Shown: positions 8,908 through 17,886, counted from the stretch's first letter. The stretch: 64,000 nucleotides of DNA from Parvibaculum lavamentivorans DS-1 (GCF_000017565.1 NC_009719.1:3269001-3333000); one strand, 5' to 3'. Numbers and translations: made by a program. Notes: generated by a model from the sequence alone, not told the origin.

Positions 8908-10110
8908 ATGGCGGCAGGTATCAAGGACAAGGTCGCGATCCTCGGCATGGGTTGCTCGAAATTCGGCGAACGCTGGGATGCAGGCCCTGAGGAACTGATG
9001 GTCGAGGCCTATCTCGAAGCCATGCAGGACGCCGGCATCGAACCGACGCAGCTCGACGCGGCCTGGTTTTCGACGCATATCGACGAAATCGGCACCGGCA
9101 AGGGCGGCACGCCGCTTTCGGTCGCGCTCAGGCTTCCGAACATCGCGGTAACGCGCGTGGAAAACTTCTGTGCCTCAGGCTCGGAAGCCTTCCGCGGTGC
9201 CGTTTACGCGGTCGCCTCGGGAGCTGCCGATATTGCGCTCGCGGTCGGCGTCGAGAAGCTCAAGGACACAGGCTATGGCGGCTTGCCGGTCGGCAACATG
9301 GGGACGCTCAATCCGCAGTGGTCGCCGTCGGGTTCCGCACCCGGCAACTTCGCGCAGCTTGCTTCCGCCTACCGGGCGAAGCATGGCGTCAGCAAGGAAG
9401 ACCTCAAGCGCGCGATCGCGCATGTTTCCGTGAAGAGCCATGCCAATGGCGCGAAGAACCCGAAGGCTCATCTCCGCAATGAGGTGACGGAAGATCAGGT
9501 GATGAACGCCCCGATGATCGCCGAACCGTTGGGCCTCTTCGATTGCTGCGGCGTGTCCGACGGTGCGGCAGCGGTGATCGTTACCACGCCGGAAATCGCC
9601 AAGGCCATGGGCAAGAAGGACATCGTCACCGTGAAGGCGATGCAGCTTTCGGTCTCGAACGGCCTCGAATCCCAGCACAACAGCTGGGATGGCAGCTATT
9701 TCCACACGGCGCGGATCGCGGCCAAGAAGGCCTACAAGGAGGCCGGCATCGACAATCCGCGCGAGGAAGTCAGCATGATGGAGGTGCATGACTGCTTCTC
9801 CATCACCGAACTTGTTACAATGGAAGATCTTTTTATCTCGCCGGAAGGTGGGGCCGTGAAGGACGTCATGGACGGGTTCTACGATGCCGATGGCAAGGTC
9901 CCGTGCCAGATCGATGGCGGCCTGAAATGCTTCGGGCATCCCATCGGGGCATCCGGCCTGCGCATGGCCTATGAGATGTATCTCCAGCTTCAGGGCCGGG
10001 CAGGCGAGCGGCAGCTTGCCAATCCGAAGATTGGATTGACGCACAATCTGGGCGGGGCCCCCTCCCAGAATGTCTGTTCGGTGACGATTATCGGCGCGCA
10101 AGGCGCGTGA
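8908..10110 (+). CDS. Thiolase (acetyl-CoA acetyltransferase / SCP2-type)
   Basis: The 400-residue protein is a thiolase-superfamily enzyme of the SCPx/lipid-transfer-associated type. The nucleophilic cysteine is in VENFCASGSEAF (near residue 90), and the C-terminal CFGHPIGASG carries the second active-site His region. Such enzymes cleave or condense beta-ketoacyl-CoA. It directly follows the HMGS-like/DUF35 fusion and is probably part of the same complex. The operon ends with a strong terminator 15 bases after the stop. The chain length or sterol-type substrate cannot be told from sequence alone. Confidence 0.9.
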   Translation: MAAGIKDKVAILGMGCSKFGERWDAGPEELMVEAYLEAMQDAGIEPTQLDAAWFSTHIDEIGTGKGGTPLSVALRLPNIAVTRVENFCASGSEAFRGAVYAVASGAADIALAVGVEKLKDTGYGGLPVGNMGTLNPQWSPSGSAPGNFAQLASAYRAKHGVSKEDLKRAIAHVSVKSHANGAKNPKAHLRNEVTEDQVMNAPMIAEPLGLFDCCGVSDGAAAVIVTTPEIAKAMGKKDIVTVKAMQLSVSNGLESQHNSWDGSYFHTARIAAKKAYKEAGIDNPREEVSMMEVHDCFSITELVTMEDLFISPEGGAVKDVMDGFYDADGKVPCQIDGGLKCFGHPIGASGLRMAYEMYLQLQGRAGERQLANPKIGLTHNLGGAPSQNVCSVTIIGAQGA

Positions 10111-10124
10111 ACGAACTACAATAG

Positions 10125-10153
10125 AAAAGGCCGGGTTCTTCCCGGCCTTTTTT
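10125..10153 (+). terminator. Rho-independent terminator after the thiolase
   Basis: AAAAGGCCGGG (10125-10135), loop TTCTT, then CCCGGCC followed by a run of six T (10148-10153). The stem is strong and GC-rich with a proper T tract, so it should end the HMGS-like/thiolase transcript. Confidence 0.92.
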
Positions 10154-10247
10154 ATGCCTTGGTTGGACCTGACATTCTGGTCCCGACATGAGGATGTCCC
10201 CGATTCCCGCTTAGTTCAGCCCTTCCGGGCCGGAGCCCGTCTCGTAA

Positions 10248-11756
10248 TTGCTGTTCAACTCACCCATCTTTCTCTTTGGCTTTCTGCCACTGACAGCTTT
10301 GCTGTGCTTCCTCATCCGCGCCTATATGGGCCGGGAGGCAAGCCTTGGCTTTCTGGTTTTGGCCTCTCTCTTCTTTTACGGCTGGTGGAACCCGGTCTAT
10401 CTGCCGCTGCTGATCGGCCTCGCGATCTTCAATTTTCTGATGGCGAAGGCCATCATGACCGAGCGGCTCAAGCCCGGCGGCGGGACAGCGACCGTCCTCA
10501 CGGCCTTCGGAGTGACGGTCGATCTCGCTTCACTCGGGTTTTTCAAATACACGGATTTTTTGATCGGAACGTCCAACGCGGTGCTCGATACGGATTTTCC
10601 GCTTCAGCACATCGTTCTGCCGTTGGCCATATCCTTCTTCACCTTCCAGAAGATTGCCTATCTGGTGGATGCTCGGCGAGGCGAGGTCGAGCCCCACAGC
10701 TTTCTTGAATATTGTTTCTTCGTGATGTTCTTTCCCCAGCTCATTGCGGGGCCGATTGTGCATCACAAGGAAATATTCTCGCAGACCAAGAAGGCCCGCG
10801 GCTTCGCCTTCGACAGAATGAACATCGCTATCGGCCTCACGATCTTCTTTATCGGGCTCTTCAAGAAGGTTGTACTCGCGGACAATATCGCGCCGGTTGC
10901 GACCGCTGTCTTCAACAGTGCAGCGGCCGGCAACGAGATAGGTTTCTTCGACGCATGGGAGGGAATGCTTGCCTATACCTTCCAGCTCTATTTCGATTTT
11001 TCCGGCTATTCGGACATGGCAATCGGCGCCGCGCGCATATTCGGCATCAAGCTTCCGCTGAATTTCCATTCGCCGTACCAGGCTGTCAGCATCACGGATT
11101 TCTGGCGGCGCTGGCATATGACGCTGTCGCGTTTCCTGCGTGACTACCTCTACATCTCGCTCGGGGGCAACCGGCGTGGCAAGGTGAGGCGCTATCTCAA
11201 TCTGTTTATCACCATGGCGCTTGGAGGGCTCTGGCATGGCCCCGCATGGACATTCATGCTCTGGGGTGCGGCGCACGGGCTGATGCTCATCGTCAATCAT
11301 GGCTGGAACGCGCTGCCACGAAAGCCGATCAATACCTGGTGGTCGCGCGGCATTGCGCGCGCCTTGACGTTTCTGTGTGTCGCGCTTGCCTGGGTTCTTT
11401 TCCGTGCAGCGGACCTTGATGCCGCGACCGCGATTTACAGCGGGCTGGTCACATTCCCGTTTGAATTCACGGCTGAACGCGTGATCGAGAATATCGCCTG
11501 GCTCGCTTTCTGGATGGGTATCGTCTGGTTCTGGCCGAATACGCAGCAATGGTTGGCTATGGTGCGGCCCGCTTTCAACTACAAATGGGCGGATCGCCGC
11601 GCCGATCCTTTGTTGCTTCCGATCGACGGCACACGCTTTGCGCGTCTGGCGCTTTGGCGGCCAAGCAAAAGGGTAGCCATAGCCGTCGGACTTATGACTG
11701 CGGCCTCATTCCTGAGCCTTCAGCGCATCAGCGAATTCCTCTATTTCCAGTTCTGA
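10248..11756 (+). CDS. MBOAT family membrane-bound O-acyltransferase (AlgI-like)
   Basis: The 502-residue polytopic membrane protein belongs to the MBOAT family, which moves acyl groups from the cytoplasm to extracytoplasmic glycans or other acceptors. Family signatures are present: FWRRWHMTLSRFLRDYLY near residue 285 and the catalytic histidine in LGGLWHGPAWTF near residue 330. The N-terminus MLFNSPIFLFGFLPL matches AlgI-type proteins, so the TTG at 10248 is accepted as start. The next gene encodes an SGNH-type protein, the usual extracytoplasmic partner. No alginate or cellulose genes are adjacent, so the acceptor is unknown. Confidence 0.9.
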   Translation: MLFNSPIFLFGFLPLTALLCFLIRAYMGREASLGFLVLASLFFYGWWNPVYLPLLIGLAIFNFLMAKAIMTERLKPGGGTATVLTAFGVTVDLASLGFFKYTDFLIGTSNAVLDTDFPLQHIVLPLAISFFTFQKIAYLVDARRGEVEPHSFLEYCFFVMFFPQLIAGPIVHHKEIFSQTKKARGFAFDRMNIAIGLTIFFIGLFKKVVLADNIAPVATAVFNSAAAGNEIGFFDAWEGMLAYTFQLYFDFSGYSDMAIGAARIFGIKLPLNFHSPYQAVSITDFWRRWHMTLSRFLRDYLYISLGGNRRGKVRRYLNLFITMALGGLWHGPAWTFMLWGAAHGLMLIVNHGWNALPRKPINTWWSRGIARALTFLCVALAWVLFRAADLDAATAIYSGLVTFPFEFTAERVIENIAWLAFWMGIVWFWPNTQQWLAMVRPAFNYKWADRRADPLLLPIDGTRFARLALWRPSKRVAIAVGLMTAASFLSLQRISEFLYFQF

Positions 11757-11759
11757 TCC

Positions 11760-12782
11760 ATGAATATGAGCCAACACGCACCCGCCTATCTGATGACGCT
11801 CTTCGCGACGGTGGTTGTCGTTGGCGCGGTGGCCCTGGGCTTCAATGCGGCCGTCGACCCGATGTGGTATTTTGGCGGGAACAAGCTCGGAACCGTGAAT
11901 TACGCGTTCAACGAGCGTTTGAGCAAAACCAACCGGTTTCTCGCGGATCCCGATTCCTATGACTGCCTTATCTTTGGCGATAGCCGGGTGACGCTGCTCC
12001 CTGAGGACAAGATCAAGGGTTATCGCTGTTTCAATTTCGCGTTCTCGGCGGGAAAGGCGGAAGAAGCCGTCGCCTTCGCGCGCTATGTCGAGGAGCGCGG
12101 CTTCAAGCCCAGGCTCGTCATCATGGGCGTTCCGGCAGCGGCATTTCGCGAGCGCATCGGCGGCGTCAATATTCCTCCCTTCATAAAGGAGGGTGGAGAG
12201 CCGAAGTCCGCTTATCTCTCTTATCTTTCATTTGATGCCGTCTCCATGTCTTGGCAGACGCTATTCGGGCCGTCTCCTCTCGACCGCGTGTATGACAGGG
12301 ACTTCAACTGCAAGGTAGCTCCGGGGGCACCCGCCTACGATCCGAAAGTTCCGCTCCGGGATCTGATGGCCGGTAAGTTCACAGGAACGCAGCGTGTTCG
12401 TTTCTATGACGATATGCGCGGTATCTTTCCTGATGCGGAGCTTGTCGGTTATGTGCCGCCAATTTCTGCGTGGGCGATCAAGTCTTATGCGGATGCCGGT
12501 TGGCTGGATGGCTATGTGCGCGCACTTCAACTTGCTTCCGAGAAGTTCGACCGCTTTCTCGACTATGGCGTGCCTTCCGAGCTCACCATCGACGTCGAGA
12601 ACACTTACGACGGCACTCATTATTCCGAACCAGCGAATGCCGCTGTTGCCCAGTCTCTTCTTTCAGGAGGGATGCAAGATACTCTGAATGTGAAAGCCCT
12701 CTCGGCCGAAGAAATGCTGACGACATACCGGGAGCGCCTCGATTTTTACGACGCGAAAATCCAGGCGGGTCTTTCGCATTAA
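11760..12782 (+). CDS. Membrane-anchored SGNH-hydrolase-like partner of the MBOAT protein
   Basis: The 340-residue protein has an N-terminal membrane anchor (residues 10-30). It also has two blocks typical of SGNH/GDSL acyl-esterase folds: FGDSR at residues 72-76, with the candidate nucleophile Ser75, and DGTH at 284-287 with the Asp/His pair. It starts three bases after the MBOAT stop, so the two form an operon. By analogy with DltB-DltD or AlgI-AlgJ/X pairs, it likely takes the acyl group on the outer face and passes it to the acceptor. The 3' end shares TTAA with the convergent PAS gene. Confidence 0.78.
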   Translation: MNMSQHAPAYLMTLFATVVVVGAVALGFNAAVDPMWYFGGNKLGTVNYAFNERLSKTNRFLADPDSYDCLIFGDSRVTLLPEDKIKGYRCFNFAFSAGKAEEAVAFARYVEERGFKPRLVIMGVPAAAFRERIGGVNIPPFIKEGGEPKSAYLSYLSFDAVSMSWQTLFGPSPLDRVYDRDFNCKVAPGAPAYDPKVPLRDLMAGKFTGTQRVRFYDDMRGIFPDAELVGYVPPISAWAIKSYADAGWLDGYVRALQLASEKFDRFLDYGVPSELTIDVENTYDGTHYSEPANAAVAQSLLSGGMQDTLNVKALSAEEMLTTYRERLDFYDAKIQAGLSH

Positions 12783-13315
12783 GCGGCGAGCGTGCTCCTG
12801 GAGATGCATTCGGTCGCTGTCGGGGCTATCACCACAAAAATCTGATCCACCTCCGCCCCGGAAGATGAGACCGGAAAGACACCGCGATGCACGGTAATGA
12901 ACTCGCGTTTCTTGATCGGGAGGTGAGTAATCGAGAAAATTGGGCGATACGTCACGAGCACACGGCTAAATTCAAGCCGGCGGATCTCGGCACCTTCGGG
13001 GGTGAGATTTTCACCCAGCGTTTTGCCGGTATAGTCGACACCGAATAATTCCGTGCAACCGGTTCCCGCAAGGCGGTAGCGGTATTCGGTGCCGGTGCGC
13101 TGCGATATCGCTTCGAGCACCAGAAGCCAACTCAAAATTCCGGCAATTTCAGCAGGGTTTATCTGCTGGCGGCACGGCACGCCGGTCGCCCGCGCCTGTT
13201 GAGTCCAGTAGGCATTGAAGGCCCACACAGGGTGCCGGGACGAGATGGCCGATATATCGATTTCGGTGTAGGGCAAGGAACAACCTGCGGGTACTCGTAC
13301 TGACAAGCCACACAA
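12779..13315 (-). CDS. PAS-domain protein (PAS_5-like)
   Basis: The 178-residue protein appears to be a single PAS-like sensor fold, with the motif FGVDYTGKTLGENLTPEG near residue 90 followed by beta strands. It has no kinase, cyclase or DNA-binding domain. Stand-alone proteins of this type are frequent in alphaproteobacteria and mostly uncharacterised. The first in-frame start is a TTG at 13315 with no good ribosome-binding site. A TTG 13 codons later (LPYTEID) is an equally plausible start. It is convergent with the SGNH gene and their stop codons overlap in TTAA. Confidence 0.7.
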   Translation of the reverse strand: MCGLSVRVPAGCSLPYTEIDISAISSRHPVWAFNAYWTQQARATGVPCRQQINPAEIAGILSWLLVLEAISQRTGTEYRYRLAGTGCTELFGVDYTGKTLGENLTPEGAEIRRLEFSRVLVTYRPIFSITHLPIKKREFITVHRGVFPVSSSGAEVDQIFVVIAPTATECISRSTLAA

Positions 13316-13380
13316 TGCGCGGCGATTTTGCAGTTAAGCCCAAAACGCTTACCAAATTGTCACCTGCCGCCCGGCGGCCG

Positions 13381-14505
13381 CTACCCTCTCTTCTGGAGAT
13401 AGGCTGCGACACGTTCCTCCAGGTTCGCACGGATGTTCATGTAGAAGAGGTTGTAGTCATAGATATGGTAATCGCCGGAACGGACGCCATAGGTGAAGCC
13501 TTCCGCATCTTCTGGCGGTGAAACGATCAACATACCCTCTTCGCATCTGGCGCCGGTGAGCGCAGGGCGCGGCGCGGGGAACTTATCCTCGGACCCCACG
13601 AAGGGCAGGCTGCCCAGATTTTCCGGCGCCTCGGCCACTCCACCCGCTATCCAGTTCAGTGGGTTGATACAGGCCAGAGGGGCATCTTGTATCATTCGGT
13701 ACTCACCTCCGATCCATGTCGTTCCCTCCTTCGTCCAGCCGGCTCTCGGCGCGGCATCGTTGACGGAATTCCAGTTTATGGTGCATCCAGTGTCGGTTGG
13801 ACTCGCACACGGAACAACGCCACTCAGGCCGAGATCTGCGGGTAACGCCGAGCCGATGAGGTAAGCGGCAATCATGCGCTCCGCCAGCGGCGTTCCCGCG
13901 ATCTTCTCCTGCAACAGGCGCGAGCCATGCAGCGCACCCTGACTATGCCCGGCCAGAACGAAGGGGCGGTCATCATTCCGCTCTGCGATGAAATTTTCGA
14001 AGGCGCGCGCGACGTCCTGATAGGCAAGATCAAGCGCCGCGTGTTCATTCTCTCCCTTACCCAGAAATGCATAGACCGTCGCCTGCCGATAGCGCGGCGC
14101 GAAGACACGGCAGCATCCGTTGAATGCACTTGCCTGGAAGCGCAGTACGCCATTTTCGAGTCTGTCGACGGGGAACCCCGGTTCGTCGAAGCGCGCGTTC
14201 CAGCCTGCCTTTCCGTAGTAGGTGGTGGGATGCAGAAAGAATACGTCGACTTCGGCGGAGGCTTGATTGTCGACAGCCTCGCTGGAGGCGGGAACAACAT
14301 CCGCCTTATCGTCGCGTTCTGGCAGTGCGGCCCAAGCTTCTTCCAGCGAGTAGTCAGGGGAGGGCGGGGACTTGGCCGCGTCGAAATCGCTCCAAGGCTT
14401 CAACAAAACGTAATACTGGGCAGGCTTGTTGAAGTAGAGGATGCCGCCACCAACCATGACAAGCGCGGCAAAACCGAGAAGTGCCCATAGGCTCTTGCGT
14501 AGCAT
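13381..14505 (-). CDS. DUF3089-type alpha/beta hydrolase
   Basis: The 374-residue protein has an N-terminal membrane anchor (residues 6-26) and an alpha/beta-hydrolase core. Its nucleophile elbow GHSQGA lies near residue 190, preceded by the FFLHPTTYY segment typical of DUF3089 proteins. It is probably a lipase- or esterase-like enzyme facing the periplasm; the substrate is unknown. It is the last gene of a four-gene minus-strand set, two bases after the DUF6285 gene. The grouping with an APH-type kinase suggests acyl-ester or lipid metabolism. Confidence 0.82.
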   Translation of the reverse strand: MLRKSLWALLGFAALVMVGGGILYFNKPAQYYVLLKPWSDFDAAKSPPSPDYSLEEAWAALPERDDKADVVPASSEAVDNQASAEVDVFFLHPTTYYGKAGWNARFDEPGFPVDRLENGVLRFQASAFNGCCRVFAPRYRQATVYAFLGKGENEHAALDLAYQDVARAFENFIAERNDDRPFVLAGHSQGALHGSRLLQEKIAGTPLAERMIAAYLIGSALPADLGLSGVVPCASPTDTGCTINWNSVNDAAPRAGWTKEGTTWIGGEYRMIQDAPLACINPLNWIAGGVAEAPENLGSLPFVGSEDKFPAPRPALTGARCEEGMLIVSPPEDAEGFTYGVRSGDYHIYDYNLFYMNIRANLEERVAAYLQKRG

Positions 14506-14507
14506 CT

Positions 14508-14891
14508 TTATCCCCCGCCCAATTCCTCAATTGCCCGCCGATAGCCCGAATAGTTGGGCTGATCGATGGAGAGCTTTGTAAGTGTTGTCTTCCAAAGGTG
14601 GTCAGCCAGTCCCGGCGTATCGAGCCCGATCTGTCCCTGTTCGATTTTCTCGCACAGCTCCCGGTTTAAATCTTCCAGCAAGCCGCCATGGCCGAGCAAT
14701 TCCGTCAGTCGCGAGATTTCATCAGAGTTAGCGGCGGGAGCCACTTCGAGCTCGCGCTTCACGATGTCCAGTGCATTGGCGGCTACACGCGCGTGGAACG
14801 CTGCGTGGCCTTGCAGCTGAGGCATGGCGTGATTGCGGATAAAGTCAGCGACCGCCTCGATAAGTTCCTTTGCTGTGGGCTGGTCCTGCAT
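14508..14891 (-). CDS. DUF6285-type small protein
   Basis: The 127-residue, mainly helical, soluble protein starts MQDQPTAKELIEAVADF and has the FHARVAANALDIVKREL helix. These features fit the DUF6285 family, commonly encoded next to APH-like kinases and acyl-CoA dehydrogenases. No catalytic motif is visible. Its ATG follows the kinase stop with no gap (TGA then ATG), so translation is probably coupled and a subunit or accessory role to that kinase is likely. Function is unknown. Confidence 0.75.
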   Translation of the reverse strand: MQDQPTAKELIEAVADFIRNHAMPQLQGHAAFHARVAANALDIVKRELEVAPAANSDEISRLTELLGHGGLLEDLNRELCEKIEQGQIGLDTPGLADHLWKTTLTKLSIDQPNYSGYRRAIEELGGG

Positions 14892-15905
14892 TCACGCCTC
14901 CTTCCCGCGCGGCGCCAGAAGACGCAGCAGGTCTATTTCGGTTTCCGATGAACGGCGGCCGATTGTGGCGCGCTCCACGGAGCGGTCCGCGCCGCTCTTG
15001 AATGCGGTGACCATGATCGTGCACATGATGCCCCATTTGAGCGTGCCGAGCACTTCCCAGAACTTGACGCGGGCGGGGTCCACCTTCGCGCCGCCCGCCG
15101 CTTCGTACCCCTCGAACATGTCTTCGCGTCTACCAAAGCCACCCACAGGCAGGTCGATGTTCCCGAAGCGCCATGAGTTGACGCATATCCAGCCGAGATC
15201 CTCCATCGGGTCGCCGATATGCGCGAGTTCCCAGTCGAGAACGGCGCGTATGCCGTCCGGCCCGATCATCAGATTGCCGTGCCGGAAGTCGCCATGGACA
15301 AGCGTATGCGCCGTTGTCTCGGGAGCGGCGTTTTCCTTCAGCCATCTCAGAGCGAGATCGAAAACCGGGTGCGGGTGGCCATGCGTCTTGTAGACGCCAA
15401 GATATTGATCGATTTCCGACCGCGCCGGCGAAGTGCGCAGTGGCGGGAGGGATTTCTTGTCCACGCTGTGCAGTCTGGCAAGGATTTCTCCGCATTGCCG
15501 GGCGAGCTTCGGCCGGGCGTCCGCGAACTCATCGTCGCGCAGTATTTTTCGGGCGATCGTTTCGCCTGTTATCCGGTCCATGATGAAGCCATGGCCGAGG
15601 CCGTCTTCCGCGCTGAGCGTATGGCGCACCGTCGGGACGGGCACACCCGCGGCACCCGCCAGGCCGATCAGCTGGGCCTCCGTTTCAAGCGGCACCGCGG
15701 TTGCGCTCGGTGCGCGCTCACCGCCGGGTGCGCGCCGGAGGATGAGCGGGATCGGTTGTCCCTCTGTCGTTGCGTCGAACGACCAGGTTTCCTGGCTTGC
15801 GCCGCCCGACAGCCTTTTGAGGCCGTCCGCCCCCGTCGCTCCATTGATATGGCGCAGCACTGTCTGCGTCAGCGCTGCCGCCATGGGGTTGCGTTCTGCC
15901 TCCAT
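14892..15905 (-). CDS. APH-family phosphotransferase (ACAD10/11-like kinase domain)
   Basis: The 337-residue protein has an aminoglycoside-phosphotransferase-type kinase fold. The catalytic motif is HGDFRHGN, followed by the metal-binding LDWELAHIGDP segment near residue 215. Proteins of this group are linked to acyl-CoA dehydrogenases (the ACAD10/11 N-terminal domain), which phosphorylate 4-hydroxyacyl-CoAs, and not to antibiotic resistance. The ATG at 15905 is preferred; it comes one base after the upstream stop. The frame is open to 15968, which would overlap that gene. The exact substrate is unknown. Confidence 0.87.
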   Translation of the reverse strand: MEAERNPMAAALTQTVLRHINGATGADGLKRLSGGASQETWSFDATTEGQPIPLILRRAPGGERAPSATAVPLETEAQLIGLAGAAGVPVPTVRHTLSAEDGLGHGFIMDRITGETIARKILRDDEFADARPKLARQCGEILARLHSVDKKSLPPLRTSPARSEIDQYLGVYKTHGHPHPVFDLALRWLKENAAPETTAHTLVHGDFRHGNLMIGPDGIRAVLDWELAHIGDPMEDLGWICVNSWRFGNIDLPVGGFGRREDMFEGYEAAGGAKVDPARVKFWEVLGTLKWGIMCTIMVTAFKSGADRSVERATIGRRSSETEIDLLRLLAPRGKEA

Positions 15906-15906
15906 A

Positions 15907-16941
15907 TCAATGCCCCGCGCCGACCGGTTTTCCGTCGACGATCTGGTCGAGATACTCGGAGAGCCCATATCCAGTCATGCCATTGCACCGATATTCGGTC
16001 ATGCCCTCTGTGATACGGGTGTTCAGGTCTTCGCCGTTGGCGTCTTTCCGGCGGTTGCGGAGCGGGATGAGCGACAGCACGCGGCCTTCCACATCGTAGA
16101 CCGCGCCGGCTTCCGTCTCGACATGCGCGCGGAGGGCGGTTTGATACCAGTTTTCATCCCAGTCGCTTTCGATCCGGCAGGACTTGATCAGGTCATATTT
16201 CCCGTCCTTCAACACCATGCCGCCCTGGTGCTGCTTTCCTTCGGCATTTGTCACGACGGAAATCATCATGCCGAAGTCGCGTCCGAAGTTCATCGGCAAC
16301 CAGCGATACCAGTGAATTGCCTGCCAGTATCGGGGGCCCCAGCTCTTGTCGCGCAGGCCGAAACCGGACACTTCGAATTTTTCGTCGCCTACCTTGAAGT
16401 GTCCCTTCGCGGCCATGTGCTGTTCGTAATGGGCCTTGGCAAAGGACTTTTCAGGGTCGATGTCGAGGGGACTTCCATCTTCCTTAACCGTCTCGCCACC
16501 GAACATGGGGGAAACGCCTTCATAGTCGAGTTCCACCTCGCAGGGCACCACCGGGTTTTCCTTGAACGCCTTCGCAGGGTCGGCCATGTCGAAAGGCCGG
16601 GCCAGCACGACTGCCTTGCCGGAATAGGTGACACGCAACCGCTTGAACGGCTCAATCACCTCGAACTTCATGCCGCCTGCGTTCATCGCCTCATTGCTGG
16701 TAATCTTCGGACGGGCATACATGAAGGCCACGCGTCCATCGGGCAGGTACAGGCAGTTGGACATCTCGGCATATCCTTCGTTCGGCCGATTGCCGAGCCG
16801 AAACCAGCCGCCGGTTTTCCGAACCGGATCGAACATGTTGAAATACATGCTCTCGTTATAGTTCGAGGCCGCGTCGGGGGTATGGGTATACTCGTCTTCC
16901 GGCGCCAGGCGGACCTTCGTTCCAGGCTGTGGTTTAGCCAT
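15907..16941 (-). CDS. AttH/CrtC-like lipocalin-fold protein (DUF7064/7065-like)
   Basis: The 344-residue soluble protein resembles the tandem beta-barrel AttH / hydroxyneurosporene-synthase group. The clearest motif is GFGLRDKSWGPRYW near residue 205. No signal peptide is seen. The start at 16941 is supported by GGGAGAG eight bases upstream, although the frame is open to 17043. It heads the four-gene operon with the APH-type kinase, DUF6285 and DUF3089 genes. Such proteins are often encoded near acyl-CoA genes, and a lipid or terpenoid substrate is plausible but unproven. Confidence 0.72.
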   Translation of the reverse strand: MAKPQPGTKVRLAPEDEYTHTPDAASNYNESMYFNMFDPVRKTGGWFRLGNRPNEGYAEMSNCLYLPDGRVAFMYARPKITSNEAMNAGGMKFEVIEPFKRLRVTYSGKAVVLARPFDMADPAKAFKENPVVPCEVELDYEGVSPMFGGETVKEDGSPLDIDPEKSFAKAHYEQHMAAKGHFKVGDEKFEVSGFGLRDKSWGPRYWQAIHWYRWLPMNFGRDFGMMISVVTNAEGKQHQGGMVLKDGKYDLIKSCRIESDWDENWYQTALRAHVETEAGAVYDVEGRVLSLIPLRNRRKDANGEDLNTRITEGMTEYRCNGMTGYGLSEYLDQIVDGKPVGAGH

Positions 16942-17136
16942 GTTATCTCTCCCAAAAGCGTGTTTTTCGGGAGGTGCTGAGAGCCTCCCTTTATGCCGAT
17001 TGCCTATATGATGAAGTGCATGGGCCTGACAGGGAAGGGCCACGATGCTATGAAGGAGAGGGCGAGCTCAAGGCCAAGCCCGCCCCGGCGTCAATCGGGA
17101 GCGCCGGTGGACAAAGCGAGGCATGCGGCAGTCTGA

Positions 17137-17886
17137 ATGAGCGATCAGCAGAGCGAAGACCCGGAGCGGCCCGGTACAGAGCCCCATTTGATTCTGCCGG
17201 GAAAGCCCTCACGGTTTACCACCCGGATCCGCAATTATTTTTTCACCGGCCTCGTGGTCGCGGCACCCATAGGGCTCACCATCTGGATCACGAGCTGGTT
17301 CATCGATCTTGTCGATACCTGGTTCACCCCTCTTATTCCCGATCGCTATCAGCCAGACAACTACCTTCCGTTCGATATTCCCGGTCTCGGTCTCATCATC
17401 GCCTTCGTTCTGTTGACATTGCTCGGGGCGCTCACTGCCAATTTCTTCGGGCGCGCCGTCCTCAATTTCGGCGAACGCATGGTGGCGCGCATGCCTGTCG
17501 TGCGCAGCATTTACGGCGCGCTCAAGCAGATTTTCGAAACGGTCATCTCCCAATCCAATGCTTCGTTTCGCGAAGTCGGGCTGATTGAGTATCCCCGCAA
17601 AGGCATTTTCTGCATCGTCTTCATCACCACACAGACCAGCGGGGAGCTCGTCGACCGGACGGGTCATGAGCTCGTCAGCGTGTTCCTGCCCACGACGCCC
17701 AACCCGACCTCGGGGTTTCTGCTTTTTGTACCGCGCGAGGATGTGCAAGTTCTGGATATGACGATTGAAGAAGGCGCAAAGCTCATTATCTCCGCCGGAC
17801 TTGTCGAGCCGTCGCGGAAAATTGCGACTGAGCCGGCAGAAAAGGTCGCGGTCTCCAACTCGTCCGTGACATCACCCCGAACGTAG
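17137..17886 (+). CDS. DUF502 family inner-membrane protein
   Basis: The 249-residue protein has two transmembrane segments (about residues 35-60 and 83-105), then a conserved soluble region. FFTGLVVAAPIGLTIW and RMPVVRSIYGALKQI are typical of the DUF502 family, which is widespread and of unknown role. The C-terminal 60 residues are charged and probably cytoplasmic. It converges on recG and their coding regions overlap by 15 bases. The start is the first ATG of the conserved frame. Confidence 0.85.
   Translation: MSDQQSEDPERPGTEPHLILPGKPSRFTTRIRNYFFTGLVVAAPIGLTIWITSWFIDLVDTWFTPLIPDRYQPDNYLPFDIPGLGLIIAFVLLTLLGALTANFFGRAVLNFGERMVARMPVVRSIYGALKQIFETVISQSNASFREVGLIEYPRKGIFCIVFITTQTSGELVDRTGHELVSVFLPTTPNPTSGFLLFVPREDVQVLDMTIEEGAKLIISAGLVEPSRKIATEPAEKVAVSNSSVTSPRT

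Noticed and set aside
14892-15905. Aminoglycoside resistance gene
   Set aside because: The kinase motif is shared, but the gene clusters with DUF6285 and lipid-type genes, as in ACAD10/11-like kinases, so resistance is not supported.
15433-16980. 515-codon plus-strand open frame opposite the kinase and lipocalin-like genes
   Set aside because: It spans two well-supported minus-strand genes and shows no domain of its own.
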